A stretch of 64,000 nucleotides of DNA from Phenylobacterium haematophilum (lineage in GTDB: Bacteria > Pseudomonadota > Alphaproteobacteria > Caulobacterales > Caulobacteraceae): assembly GCF_014196295.1 (NCBI RefSeq), contig NZ_JACIDK010000002.1, positions 310,001 to 374,000 of the forward strand. Reading direction: 5' to 3'. The notes under the pieces are model-generated. The model was given only the letters and a program-made list of their open reading frames with translations. It was not told the origin of the DNA and did not search any database. Shown one piece after another: positions 17,938-26,183 of this stretch; the stretch's first letter is position 1; each line of letters starts with the position of its first letter. A program made the position numbers and the translations under genes.

Positions 17938-18818
17938 CTCGACTTCAGGCTCTCGACCAGATCGCGGGCGTAGGGCGCCAGGCCCTGCAGGCTGCGCACG
18001 CAGATGGTCAGCTCGCGCTGGGCCCAGTCGTCGGTGAGATCGACGATGCCGAGCGACATGGTGCGCGCCGCGCGCCGGGCGGTGGTCTCGGGCACGATGC
18101 CGACCCCGACGCCGCACTCCACCAGCCGGCAGACCGCATCGAAGCTGCGCAATTGGACTCGCAGGCGCAGGGGGCGGCCCTCGCGCACCGCCTTGGCCGA
18201 CAGGAAGCGCTGCAGCGAGGAGGCGCGGTCGAGCCCGACCAGGTCGCAACCGAGCACGTCGGCGAAGGTCATCGATTGGCGCTGCGCCAGAGGATGGATG
18301 GCGCTGGTCACCACCACGAAGCGGTCCGAGCGGAACGGGAAGGTCTCCAGGCTGCCCATGTCGACGGTGCCCGCCACGATGCCGATGTCGCCGACGCCCT
18401 CCGCGACCAGGCCGACGATCTCGTCGGAGAGCCGTTCCTCCAGATTGATGCTGACGTGCGGGTGCTCGGCCAGGAAGCGGCTCAGAGCTTCGGGGATGAA
18501 CTCGGTCAGGGCGTTGGTGTTGGCGAGCAGCCGGACTTCGCCCGACAGGCCGCCGGCATAGGCGCCGAGGTCTTCGCGCAACCGCGCCGTCTGAGCCAGG
18601 ATCGTGCGGGCGTGCTTGATCAGGATGCGGCCGGCCGGCGTCGGCGTAACCCCTTGTCGCGATCGCTCCAGCAACGGCGCGCCGAGCGCGTCCTCCATAT
18701 TGCGGATGCGCGTGGAGGCGGCGGCCAGCGCCAGGGCGCAACGTTCGGCCCCACGAGTGATGGATCCGGCGTCAGCCACTTCGCAGAACAGCCTCAAATC
18801 GACCAGGTCAAAGCGCAT
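17934..18818 (-). CDS. LysR-family transcriptional regulator
   Basis: 294 residues. The N-terminal winged helix reads MRFDLVDLRLFCEVADAGSI and continues through ALAAASTRIRNMEDALGAPL to LLERSRQGVTPTPAG. The substrate-binding domain follows (GDIGIVAGTVDMGSLETFPF, GCDLVGLDRASSLQRF). The open frame continues to 18947, but those 43 codons do not resemble a LysR N-terminus, so the ATG at 18818 is used. The gene is divergent from sdhCDAB with a 188-bp gap, so control of the TCA-cycle operon and of itself is a reasonable inference; the co-inducer is unknown. Confidence 0.88.
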   Translation of the reverse strand: MRFDLVDLRLFCEVADAGSITRGAERCALALAAASTRIRNMEDALGAPLLERSRQGVTPTPAGRILIKHARTILAQTARLREDLGAYAGGLSGEVRLLANTNALTEFIPEALSRFLAEHPHVSINLEERLSDEIVGLVAEGVGDIGIVAGTVDMGSLETFPFRSDRFVVVTSAIHPLAQRQSMTFADVLGCDLVGLDRASSLQRFLSAKAVREGRPLRLRVQLRSFDAVCRLVECGVGVGIVPETTARRAARTMSLGIVDLTDDWAQRELTICVRSLQGLAPYARDLVESLKSS

Positions 18819-18940
18819 CCTTCGTCTCCCGCGAAGGATGCATACGGGAAAGACGCATTGCACCAAAAGAAAAAGCTCGGAAACTTCGGCTTTGGCGAAG
18901 GGGAGGTCGCTGCTCTGTAAAGAGCGGGACTGCGCCTTCG

Positions 18941-18967
18941 TTGACACTCGAAGGCCGCGGCTTAAAA
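18941..18967 (+). promoter_or_regulatory. Putative housekeeping promoter for sdhCDAB
   Basis: TTGACACT at 18941-18948 is followed, after 11 nt, by GCTTAAAA at 18960-18967. This fits the Caulobacter-type housekeeping pattern (TTGACGS, 10-14 nt, GCTANAWC), with a start site expected near 18975 and the sdhC ATG at 19007. No expression data support it. Confidence 0.5.
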
Positions 18968-19006
18968 GCGGAGCCGCCTCTTCCTATTCAGGAACTACGA
19001 CCCGTC

Positions 19007-19429
19007 ATGTCCGACGCACCTCGCCCACGCCCGCTCTCACCGCACCTGATGACGGGGGGCCTCGGCTCGCCGCTGCTCTGGCGCTGGCACATCACCATGG
19101 CGACCTCGATCTTCCATCGGGCGAGCATCTTCGGGCTCTACCTGTCGGCCCTGCTGCTGGCGGGCTGGCTGCTGGCCCTCGCCGGCGGGCCCCAGAGCTA
19201 TGACGCCTATACCGGCGTGCTCGGCTCGCCGCTCGGGCTGCTGGTCCTGTTCGCCCTGTCGTTCATGCTGTTCTTCAACCTGGCCTACAACGTGCGTCAG
19301 GCGTTCTGGGACATGGGCAAGGGCTTCAAGATTCCGGAGGCCAACGCCGGCTCGATCGCGATCATCGCCTTCGCCGTTGCGACCACCCTGGCCTTCTGGG
19401 CCGTCCTCTTCATCCTGGGAGTGCTGTGA
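19007..19429 (+). CDS. sdhC: Succinate dehydrogenase cytochrome b556 subunit
   Basis: 140-residue membrane anchor of complex II. RPLSPHLM and WRWHITMATSIFHRASI carry the family's quinone- and heme-side residues, and three hydrophobic helices follow. It anchors SdhAB and helps bind heme b and ubiquinone. The frame is open to 18941, but the ATG at 19007 (MSDAPRPRPLSPH) gives the normal SdhC length and leaves the promoter upstream. The TGA overlaps the sdhD ATG. Confidence 0.93.
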   Translation: MSDAPRPRPLSPHLMTGGLGSPLLWRWHITMATSIFHRASIFGLYLSALLLAGWLLALAGGPQSYDAYTGVLGSPLGLLVLFALSFMLFFNLAYNVRQAFWDMGKGFKIPEANAGSIAIIAFAVATTLAFWAVLFILGVL

Positions 19430-19827
19430 TGAACACGGGTCCGACCCTTCGCACCCCGCGTTCGCGCGCCCTGGGCCTCGGCTCGGCGCATCACGGCGTG
19501 GGCCACTTCATCGTCGAACACGTCAGCGCCGTCATGCTTGTGCCGCTCGGCCTCTGGGGCGCCTGGGTGGCGATCCAACTGGCCGGCCAAGGCTATGACG
19601 CGGCCGCCTACTGGATCTCCAAGCCGGTCAACGCCGTGCTGCTGGCCGTGCTGCTGGTCTGCACGCTGGTGCACGTGAAGAACGCCATGCAGGTGGTCAT
19701 CGAGGACTACATCGGCCGCTTCATCACCAAGGCCGTCCTGCTTCTGCTCAACTATTCTATCTGCGTCCTCGCCGGCGCCCTGGGCGTCTTCGCGATCCTC
19801 AAGGCCGCCTTCTCCGGAGCCTTCTGA
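19429..19827 (+). CDS. sdhD: Succinate dehydrogenase membrane anchor subunit
   Basis: 132 residues with three hydrophobic helices. [16 protein letters not shown] carries the heme-ligand-type histidine and the conserved ExY segment of SdhD. The ATG at 19429 overlaps the sdhC stop as TGATG; an in-frame GTG one codon earlier is less likely. It ends in another TGATG overlap with sdhA, so the operon is tightly coupled. Confidence 0.93.
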   Translation: MNTGPTLRTPRSRALGLGSAHHGVGHFIVEHVSAVMLVPLGLWGAWVAIQLAGQGYDAAAYWISKPVNAVLLAVLLVCTLVHVKNAMQVVIEDYIGRFITKAVLLLLNYSICVLAGALGVFAILKAAFSGAF

Positions 19828-21614
19828 TGGCCGAGTACAATTTCATCGACCACAAGTTCGACGTCGTCGTCGTCGGCGCCGGCGGCTCCGGCCTGCGCGC
19901 GGCGCTCGGCTGCGCCCAGGCGGGCCTGAAGACCGCCTGCATCACCAAGGTGTTCCCGACCCGCTCGCACACGGTGGCGGCGCAGGGCGGCATCTCGGCC
20001 AGCCTCGGCAATATGGGCCAGGACGACTGGCGCTGGCACATGTACGACACCGTGAAGGGGTCGGACTGGCTGGGCGACCAGGACGCCATCGAATACCTCT
20101 GCCGCAACGCGCCGGCCGCGGTCTACGAGCTGGAGCACTGGGGCGTGCCGTTCTCGCGCACGCCTGAGGGCAAGATCTACCAGCGCGCCTTCGGCGGCAT
20201 GACCAAGAACTTCGGCGAGGCTCCGATCCAGCGCACCTGCGCGGCGGCCGACCGCACCGGCCACGCCATGCTGCACACGATGTATGGCCAGAGCCTGGCC
20301 CACGACACCGAGTTCTTCATCGAGTACTTCGCCCTCGACCTGATCATGGACGAAGGCGTCTGCCGCGGCGTGACCGCGTGGAAGCTCGACGACGGCACCC
20401 TGCACCGCTTCCAGGCCCAGCAGGTGATCCTGGCCACCGGCGGCTACGGCCGCGCCTACTTCTCGGCCACCAGCGCCCACACCTGCACCGGCGACGGCGG
20501 CGGGATGGCCCTGCGCGCCGGCCTGCCGCTGCAGGACATGGAGTTCGTGCAGTTCCACCCGACCGGCATCTACGGCGCCGGCTGCCTGATCACCGAGGGC
20601 GCCCGCGGCGAAGGCGGCTACCTGACCAACTCCGAAGGCGAGCGCTTCATGGAGCGCTATGCGCCGTCCGTGAAGGACCTTGCCCCGCGCGACATGGTCA
20701 GCCGCGCCATGACCATCGAAATCCGTGAAGGCCGCGGCGTGGGTCCGAAGAAGGACCACATCTTCCTGCACCTCGATCACCTGGATCCGAAGATGCTGGC
20801 CGAACGCCTGCCGGGCATTTCGGAAAGCGCCAAGATCTTCGCCGGCGTCGACGTGACCAAGGAGCCGATCCCGGTCCTGCCGACCGTGCACTACAACATG
20901 GGCGGCATCCCCACGAACTTCTTCTCGGAAGTCGTGACCCGCGAGGGCGACAACCCCGACAAGGTGGTTCCGGGTCTGATGGCCGTGGGCGAAGCGGCTT
21001 GCGTGTCGGTGCACGGCGCCAACCGCCTGGGCTCCAACTCGCTGATCGACCTAGTGGTGTTCGGCCGCTCGGCCGCGCTGCGCTGCGCCGACACGATCAA
21101 GGCCGGGGCGACCCAGCCGGAGCTGAAGGCCTCGATGACCGACGGCCACCTGGCCCGCTTTGACAAGCTGCGCAACGCGAACGGCGGCACCTCGACAGCG
21201 CACCTGCGGCTGGAGATGCAGCAGGCGATGCAGGAGGACGCCGCGGTGTTCCGCACCACCGAGGCCCTGGCCTCGGGCGTCAGGCGCCTGGAAGCCGTGC
21301 ACGCCAAGCGTCCGGACCTGAAGGTCACCGACCGAGGCCTGATCTGGAACACCGACCTCCTCGAGACTCTGGAGCTGGACAACCTGATCGGTCAGGCGAC
21401 GGTGACCGTGGTCGGCGCGCACAACCGCACCGAAAGCCGCGGCGCTCACGCGCACGAGGATTATCCGGACCGCAACGACCAGGACTGGATGAAGCACACC
21501 CTGACCTGGTTCGACGACGCCACCGGCAAGGTGCGCATCGATGACCGGCCGGTGCACAGCTACACGATGACCAACGACATCGCCTACATCCCGCCGAAGG
21601 CGCGGGTCTACTAG
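19827..21614 (+). CDS. sdhA: Succinate dehydrogenase flavoprotein subunit
   Basis: 595-residue catalytic subunit of complex II that oxidises succinate to fumarate. The FAD-binding N-terminus reads [16 protein letters not shown]; the covalent FAD site is in [33 protein letters not shown] and the C-terminal [19 protein letters not shown] are family signatures. Electrons pass to the SdhB iron-sulfur clusters. Length and motifs are canonical, and a 62-bp gap separates it from sdhB. Confidence 0.98.
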   Translation: MAEYNFIDHKFDVVVVGAGGSGLRAALGCAQAGLKTACITKVFPTRSHTVAAQGGISASLGNMGQDDWRWHMYDTVKGSDWLGDQDAIEYLCRNAPAAVYELEHWGVPFSRTPEGKIYQRAFGGMTKNFGEAPIQRTCAAADRTGHAMLHTMYGQSLAHDTEFFIEYFALDLIMDEGVCRGVTAWKLDDGTLHRFQAQQVILATGGYGRAYFSATSAHTCTGDGGGMALRAGLPLQDMEFVQFHPTGIYGAGCLITEGARGEGGYLTNSEGERFMERYAPSVKDLAPRDMVSRAMTIEIREGRGVGPKKDHIFLHLDHLDPKMLAERLPGISESAKIFAGVDVTKEPIPVLPTVHYNMGGIPTNFFSEVVTREGDNPDKVVPGLMAVGEAACVSVHGANRLGSNSLIDLVVFGRSAALRCADTIKAGATQPELKASMTDGHLARFDKLRNANGGTSTAHLRLEMQQAMQEDAAVFRTTEALASGVRRLEAVHAKRPDLKVTDRGLIWNTDLLETLELDNLIGQATVTVVGAHNRTESRGAHAHEDYPDRNDQDWMKHTLTWFDDATGKVRIDDRPVHSYTMTNDIAYIPPKARVY

Positions 21615-21676
21615 GTCCTGTCGATGATCGCCCTCCACACTCTGCTCAACGCGTCCGCCGTCAAGGAAAGCGTCTG

Positions 21677-22459
21677 ATGGTTCAGCTCGCCCTGCCCAAG
21701 AACTCCCGCGTCCAAAAGGGCCGGCACCACCCGGCCCCGGCCGGCGCCAAGAACGTGAAGACGTTCCGGATCTATCGCTACGATCCGGAAGGGAACGAGA
21801 ACCCGCGCTGGGACACCTATGACGTCGACGTCGACGCCTGCGGCCCCATGGTCCTGGACGTTCTGATCCACATCAAGAACGAGATCGATCCGACGCTCGC
21901 CTTCCGCCGCTCGTGCCGCGAAGGCGTCTGCGGTTCCTGTGCGATGAATATCGGCGGCCGCAACACCCTGGCCTGCACCCACGGCCATGACGAGACGCAC
22001 GGCTCGGCCTGCCAGATCAGCCCGCTGCCGCACATGCCGGTGGTCAAGGACCTGATCCCGGACCTGACGATGTTCTATGCGCAGTACGCCTCGATCGAGC
22101 CGTGGCTGCACACCGAAACGCCGGAGCCGCAGAAGGAATGGCGCCAGACCCCGGAAGACCGCGAAAAGCTCGACGGTCTCTACGAGTGCATTCTCTGCGC
22201 CTGCTGCTCGACCTCGTGCCCGAGCTACTGGTGGAACGGGGACAAGTATCTCGGCCCGGCCGCGCTGCTGCACGCCTACCGCTGGCTGATCGACAGCCGC
22301 GACGAGGCCACCGGAGAGCGCCTGGACGAGCTGGAAGACCCCTTCAAGCTCTATCGCTGCCACACGATCATGAACTGCGCCCAGGTCTGTCCGAAGGGGC
22401 TGAACCCCGCCAAGGCGATCGGCGAGATCAAGAAGATGCTGGTGGATCGGGTCGTCTGA
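21677..22459 (+). CDS. sdhB: Succinate dehydrogenase iron-sulfur subunit
   Basis: 260 residues carrying three clusters: a [2Fe-2S] site in [21 protein letters not shown] (cysteines spaced as expected), a [4Fe-4S] site in [12 protein letters not shown] and a [3Fe-4S] site in [17 protein letters not shown]. It relays electrons from SdhA to ubiquinone. It is last in sdhCDAB; the next gene has its own palindromic upstream site and is probably transcribed separately. Confidence 0.98.
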   Translation: MVQLALPKNSRVQKGRHHPAPAGAKNVKTFRIYRYDPEGNENPRWDTYDVDVDACGPMVLDVLIHIKNEIDPTLAFRRSCREGVCGSCAMNIGGRNTLACTHGHDETHGSACQISPLPHMPVVKDLIPDLTMFYAQYASIEPWLHTETPEPQKEWRQTPEDREKLDGLYECILCACCSTSCPSYWWNGDKYLGPAALLHAYRWLIDSRDEATGERLDELEDPFKLYRCHTIMNCAQVCPKGLNPAKAIGEIKKMLVDRVV

Positions 22460-22505
22460 CGCTTCTCTAGGAGAGGGCGAACGATCCGAACTGTGTTTGG
22501 AAAGT

Positions 22506-22519
22506 TGACGCCGCCGTCA
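22506..22519. promoter_or_regulatory. TGACG-N4-CGTCA palindrome, copy 1
   Basis: TGACGCCGCCGTCA, a perfect 5-bp dyad with a 4-nt centre, lies 20 bp before the ATG of the ferredoxin reductase gene and is followed by a pyrimidine run (cttttct). The same 14-mer occurs at 31597-31610, and a variant with identical arms at 33443-33456, both upstream of di-iron protein genes. It is a likely operator for an unidentified dimeric regulator. Confidence 0.6.
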
Positions 22520-22539
22520 CTTTTCTGCATGGGGCTTAT

Positions 22540-23769
22540 ATGAGCCAGTCGGACGCGCATGTTGTGATCCTGGGAGCGGGCCACGCCGGTGGCACCGCCG
22601 CCGCGCTGCTTCGTCAGTATGGGCACGCGGGCCCTATCACCATGGTCGGCGACGAACCGATTCCGCCCTACCAGCGCCCGCCCCTGAGCAAGGCCTGGCT
22701 GAAGGGCGAGGCCGACGCCGATTCTCTGGCGCTCAAGCCGCTCGAGTTCTACGCCGAGCAGAACATCGACTTCCGGCCGAACCTGCGGGCGGTGAAGCTG
22801 GCCCGCTCCGACAAGGTCGTGACCCTGTCGGACGGGTCGACCGTTCCCTATGACATCCTGATCATCGCCACTGGCATGCGCGCGATCCGCCTGCCGATCG
22901 AGGGCGCCGATCTTGCCGGGGTGCTGACCCTGCGCACCGCGGCCGACGCCGAGGCCATCAAGGCCGCCCTCGGCCCCGGCAAACGCCTGGCCATCGTTGG
23001 CGGCGGTTATATCGGGCTCGAGGTCGCCGCTTCAGCCCGCGCCCTCGGCGCCGAGGCCGTGGTCATCGAGCGCGAGGCCCGCATCCTGGCGCGGAGCGCC
23101 TGCGAACCGCTGTCCAACTTCTTCTACGGCTATCACGTCGACCGTGGCGTCCAGTTCCTGCTCGGGGCCAGCGTCGCCGGCTTCGTCGGCGAGAACGGCC
23201 GGGTGACCGGCGTGCGGCTGGCCGACGGCCGGGTCGAGCCCTGCGACCTGGTGCTGCTGGGCGTCGGGGCCATCCCGAACGACGAGATTGCGCGTGACGC
23301 CGGCCTGGAGTGCGCCCGCGGCATCGTCGTCGACCTGGAGGCCCGCACGGCCGATCCAAGCGTCTTTGCGATCGGCGACGTCACCCATCGCCCGATGCCG
23401 CACTATGGCCGCATGTTCGGCCCCGAGAGCGTGCCCAGCGCCCTGGAGCAGGCCAAGCAGGCCGCCAGCGCCATCACCGGCCGCCCGGCGCCCTCGCCGG
23501 AGGTCCCGTGGAACTGGTCCGACCAGTATGACCTGAAGCTGCAGATCGCCGGCCTGCCGTTCGACGCCGACCGCGTGCTGCTGCGCGGGGATCCGGCCAG
23601 CGGCAAGTTCGCAGTGTTCCACCTGAAGGGAGATCAGGTGCAGTCCGTGGAGGCGATCAACTCGCCCCCGGAGTTCATGATGGGCAAGCAGCTCATCGCC
23701 AACCGCAAGCCGGTGAACACCGATAAGCTTGCTGATCCAACGGTTTCCATGAAAGAGGTCGCCGCCTAA
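22540..23769 (+). CDS. NAD(P)H-dependent ferredoxin reductase (FAD)
   Basis: 409-residue flavoprotein of the putidaredoxin/rubredoxin reductase type. The FAD motif is VVILGAGHAGGTAAALLRQ, the NAD(P) motif IVGGGYIGLEVAASARAL, and the second FAD motif FAIGDVTHRP; the C-terminal reductase domain follows (PWNWSDQYDLKLQIAG). It passes electrons from NAD(P)H to a [2Fe-2S] ferredoxin, and one is encoded 20 bp downstream. Such pairs usually serve a P450 or another oxygenase; no P450 is in the window, and the shared upstream palindrome points to the di-iron proteins at 31.7 and 33.5 kb. Confidence 0.88.
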   Translation: MSQSDAHVVILGAGHAGGTAAALLRQYGHAGPITMVGDEPIPPYQRPPLSKAWLKGEADADSLALKPLEFYAEQNIDFRPNLRAVKLARSDKVVTLSDGSTVPYDILIIATGMRAIRLPIEGADLAGVLTLRTAADAEAIKAALGPGKRLAIVGGGYIGLEVAASARALGAEAVVIEREARILARSACEPLSNFFYGYHVDRGVQFLLGASVAGFVGENGRVTGVRLADGRVEPCDLVLLGVGAIPNDEIARDAGLECARGIVVDLEARTADPSVFAIGDVTHRPMPHYGRMFGPESVPSALEQAKQAASAITGRPAPSPEVPWNWSDQYDLKLQIAGLPFDADRVLLRGDPASGKFAVFHLKGDQVQSVEAINSPPEFMMGKQLIANRKPVNTDKLADPTVSMKEVAA

Positions 23770-23789
23770 CAGGCGACGAAGGGGAGTAA

Positions 23790-24110
<321 letters not shown>

Positions 24111-24176
24111 GAAGCGCGGCATGCTATAGCCCGGTCCGGATGCGCGGGGGCGCGCCGGACCGGAGGCACTACCCAA

Positions 24177-25370
24177 GTGGACGCAGAGTTGAACGCGCCT
24201 GATCTTTCGTTCGATCGGGTCGATCCCGTCTATCGCGGCTTCATCGACGACTATCTGCGCCTCCACGGCCTGGACCCGGCCCGGCTCTGCAGGCCGCTGC
24301 CCGGCCAGGACGAGATGTTCTTCAACGCCATCCTGCCGAACTACGAGTTCGACCCCTCGATCTCGGCGTTCAAGTTCGTCGAGTCGACGATCCGCCTGGG
24401 CGAGGCCTACCGCCAGCTGGTCGAGGGCGTGTTCGGCGGCTTCGACAAGGTCGGGCCGGTGCTCGACTTCGCGTCCGGCTGGGGGCGACTGACGCGCTAC
24501 CTGGAACAGCGGCTGCCGACGGGCCAGATCAGCGTCGCCGACATCTATCACCAGGCCGTCGACTGGCAGGTCGCCACCTTCGGGGTTGCAGGAATCCATT
24601 CGGAAAAGGACCCGGCGCGGCTGAGCTACGCCGGACGGCACGACTTGGTGCTGGCCGGTTCGATGTTCTCGCACCTGCCGGAGGGCCTGTTCCACGCCTG
24701 GCTCGCCAAGCTCTACAGCCTGGTGTCGGCCCGTGGGGTGCTGGCGTTCAGCGTCCACGACGAGGCGATCATGCCGGCGGGCGAGACCATGGACGCGGGC
24801 GGCATCCATTTCATGCGGTTCTCCGAGAGCGGCTCGCTGGAGCTCGACATCTACGGCATGTCGTACGTGACCGAGGCCTTCGTCGGTCGCGCGATCGCGC
24901 AGCTGGGCCAGGGGCTGTCGTGGCGGCGATTCCCCAAGGGCCTGTACGAGAACCAGGACCTCTACGTGGTCGGCGCGGCGGGCGTGGACCTGTCGGGTCT
25001 GACGCTCGGTTCGGTCCCCATGGGCGGTTTCGAGACGGTTGCAACGCTGTCGACCGGCGAGATCGAGTACGCCGGCTGGGCGATCGAGCGCACGCCGGGC
25101 GCGGCGATCGAGGCTGTCGCGGTGTTCGTCGACGGTCAGGAGGTGCAGGCCGTCGTCCCGGCGGGCGAGCGGAGCGACGTGCAGAAACACTTCCCCGGAT
25201 CGGCCAACGCGCCGGTGGGCTGGCGCTTCCGGCTGGCGGTCCCGGCCGGCGCGATGGTCCGGGCCGAGCTGCGCAGCAGCAGCGGGCTCAAAGGGCACTG
25301 CTACGCCCAGGCGCCGCAACCGGCGAGCTTCACCTATTCGGGATGGTCGCGGCGCGGGCTGCGGACATAG
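24177..25370 (+). CDS. SAM-dependent methyltransferase with C-terminal beta domain
   Basis: 397 residues. The central region has a class I methyltransferase core: PVLDFASGWGRLTRYLEQ (motif I), ISVADIYHQAVDWQ, and LVLAGSMFSHLPEGLFHAWL (motif IV). Residues from about 285 onward (GGFETVATLSTGEIEYAGWA, IEAVAVFVDGQEVQ) look like an Ig-like beta-sandwich often attached to glycan-modifying enzymes. The start is a GTG with GGAGG 10 nt upstream; no earlier ATG is available. The substrate is unknown; surface polysaccharide or lipid modification is a guess. It converges with the sigma factor gene. Confidence 0.7.
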   Translation: MDAELNAPDLSFDRVDPVYRGFIDDYLRLHGLDPARLCRPLPGQDEMFFNAILPNYEFDPSISAFKFVESTIRLGEAYRQLVEGVFGGFDKVGPVLDFASGWGRLTRYLEQRLPTGQISVADIYHQAVDWQVATFGVAGIHSEKDPARLSYAGRHDLVLAGSMFSHLPEGLFHAWLAKLYSLVSARGVLAFSVHDEAIMPAGETMDAGGIHFMRFSESGSLELDIYGMSYVTEAFVGRAIAQLGQGLSWRRFPKGLYENQDLYVVGAAGVDLSGLTLGSVPMGGFETVATLSTGEIEYAGWAIERTPGAAIEAVAVFVDGQEVQAVVPAGERSDVQKHFPGSANAPVGWRFRLAVPAGAMVRAELRSSSGLKGHCYAQAPQPASFTYSGWSRRGLRT

Positions 25371-25373
25371 AAA

Positions 25374-25402
25374 CGCCGCGCCAGGCGGGGCCCGGCGCGG
25401 CG
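25374..25402. terminator. Bidirectional hairpin terminator
   Basis: CGCCGCGCC / GGCGCGGCG stems enclose an 11-nt loop between the convergent methyltransferase and sigma-factor genes. On the plus strand a short pyrimidine/T stretch (ctttgctt) follows. Confidence 0.6.
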
Positions 25403-25427
25403 CTTTGCTTCCTGGGGTCGATATGGA

Positions 25428-26009
25428 TCAGGCGACCTGACGCAGCCCGTCCAGTTCGGCGATGATGGTCACCATGGCGCTCGAGGGGCGGATGTCGTCC
25501 TGGCCGTAGGAGCCGTCCTCGATGATCGCCGCCAGGCGATCGCGGGCGCGGCTGACGCGGCTCTTGATGGTGCCGATGGCGCACCCGCAAATCTCGGAGA
25601 CTTCCTCGTAGGAAAGGCCGCCGGCGCCGATCAGGATCAGCGCTTCACGCTGGTCGTCGGGCAGGCAAGCCAACGCGCGGCGCACCTCGTCAAGCTCCAG
25701 GCTCGCCATGGGATTGGAGGCCGCCTCCAGGGTACGCTCGGCGACTTCCGGGTCCAGTTGGCTGGAACGCCACGACCGGCGCTTGTCCGAATAGAACTGG
25801 TTGCGCAGGATCATGAAGGTCCAGGCCTTCATGTTGGTGCCGGGTTCATAGCTGGCCCGGTTGTTCCAGGCCTTGAGGAGAGCATCTTGCGCGAGATCGT
25901 CGGCGGCGGTCGCATCGCGACAGAGCGAGCGGGCGAACGCGCGCATTTGAGGGATCAAAGCCGTGAGCTCGGTCTTGAACTCGTGGTCCGCTTGAGCCTG
26001 TTCGGTCAT
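25428..26009 (-). CDS. ECF sigma factor, EcfG/SigT-like
   Basis: 193 residues with region 2 (MRAFARSLCRDATAADDLAQ, ALLKAWNNRASYEPGTNMKA) and region 4 (LPDDQREALILIGAGGLSYE, EVSEICGCAIGTIKSRVSRA). These strings resemble the EcfG (ECF15) family that runs the alphaproteobacterial general stress response; that assignment is from memory of the family. No NepR, PhyR or PhyK lies nearby, so it may be a paralog of the main stress sigma factor. A GTG at 26027 is possible, but the ATG at 26009 has a near-perfect GGAGGTGA six nt upstream. It is downstream of divL on the same strand with a 174-bp gap. Confidence 0.82.
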   Translation of the reverse strand: MTEQAQADHEFKTELTALIPQMRAFARSLCRDATAADDLAQDALLKAWNNRASYEPGTNMKAWTFMILRNQFYSDKRRSWRSSQLDPEVAERTLEAASNPMASLELDEVRRALACLPDDQREALILIGAGGLSYEEVSEICGCAIGTIKSRVSRARDRLAAIIEDGSYGQDDIRPSSAMVTIIAELDGLRQVA

Positions 26010-26183
26010 TAGGTCACCTCCGTTCACTAGGGACCTTAGACGCCCCTTGAGGCGTAAACGCGGCGGCTCGTCAAAGGCTCCGCTTGGCGTGACAATTGGC
26101 GATCACAAAACCTTGTAGGGTCAGGCGTGAAGCTTCACCCAGGGCGGCGCAGCAATATGGCGCGAATGCGTCGAAACGCGCGC

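Noticed and set aside
22506..22519. FNR/FixK box reading of the TGACG-N4-CGTCA site
   Set aside because: FNR/FixK sites are TTGAT/C-N4-G/ATCAA; here the TTGAC and GTCA halves are six bases apart, so the spacing is wrong.
25428..26009. Full general stress response locus (EcfG with NepR/PhyR/PhyK)
   Set aside because: No anti-sigma or response regulator of that type is nearby; only the sigma factor resembles the system.
26040..26056. Small hairpin (acgcc...ggcgt) upstream of the sigma factor as a divL terminator
   Set aside because: Only a 5-bp stem with no T-run; too weak to call.
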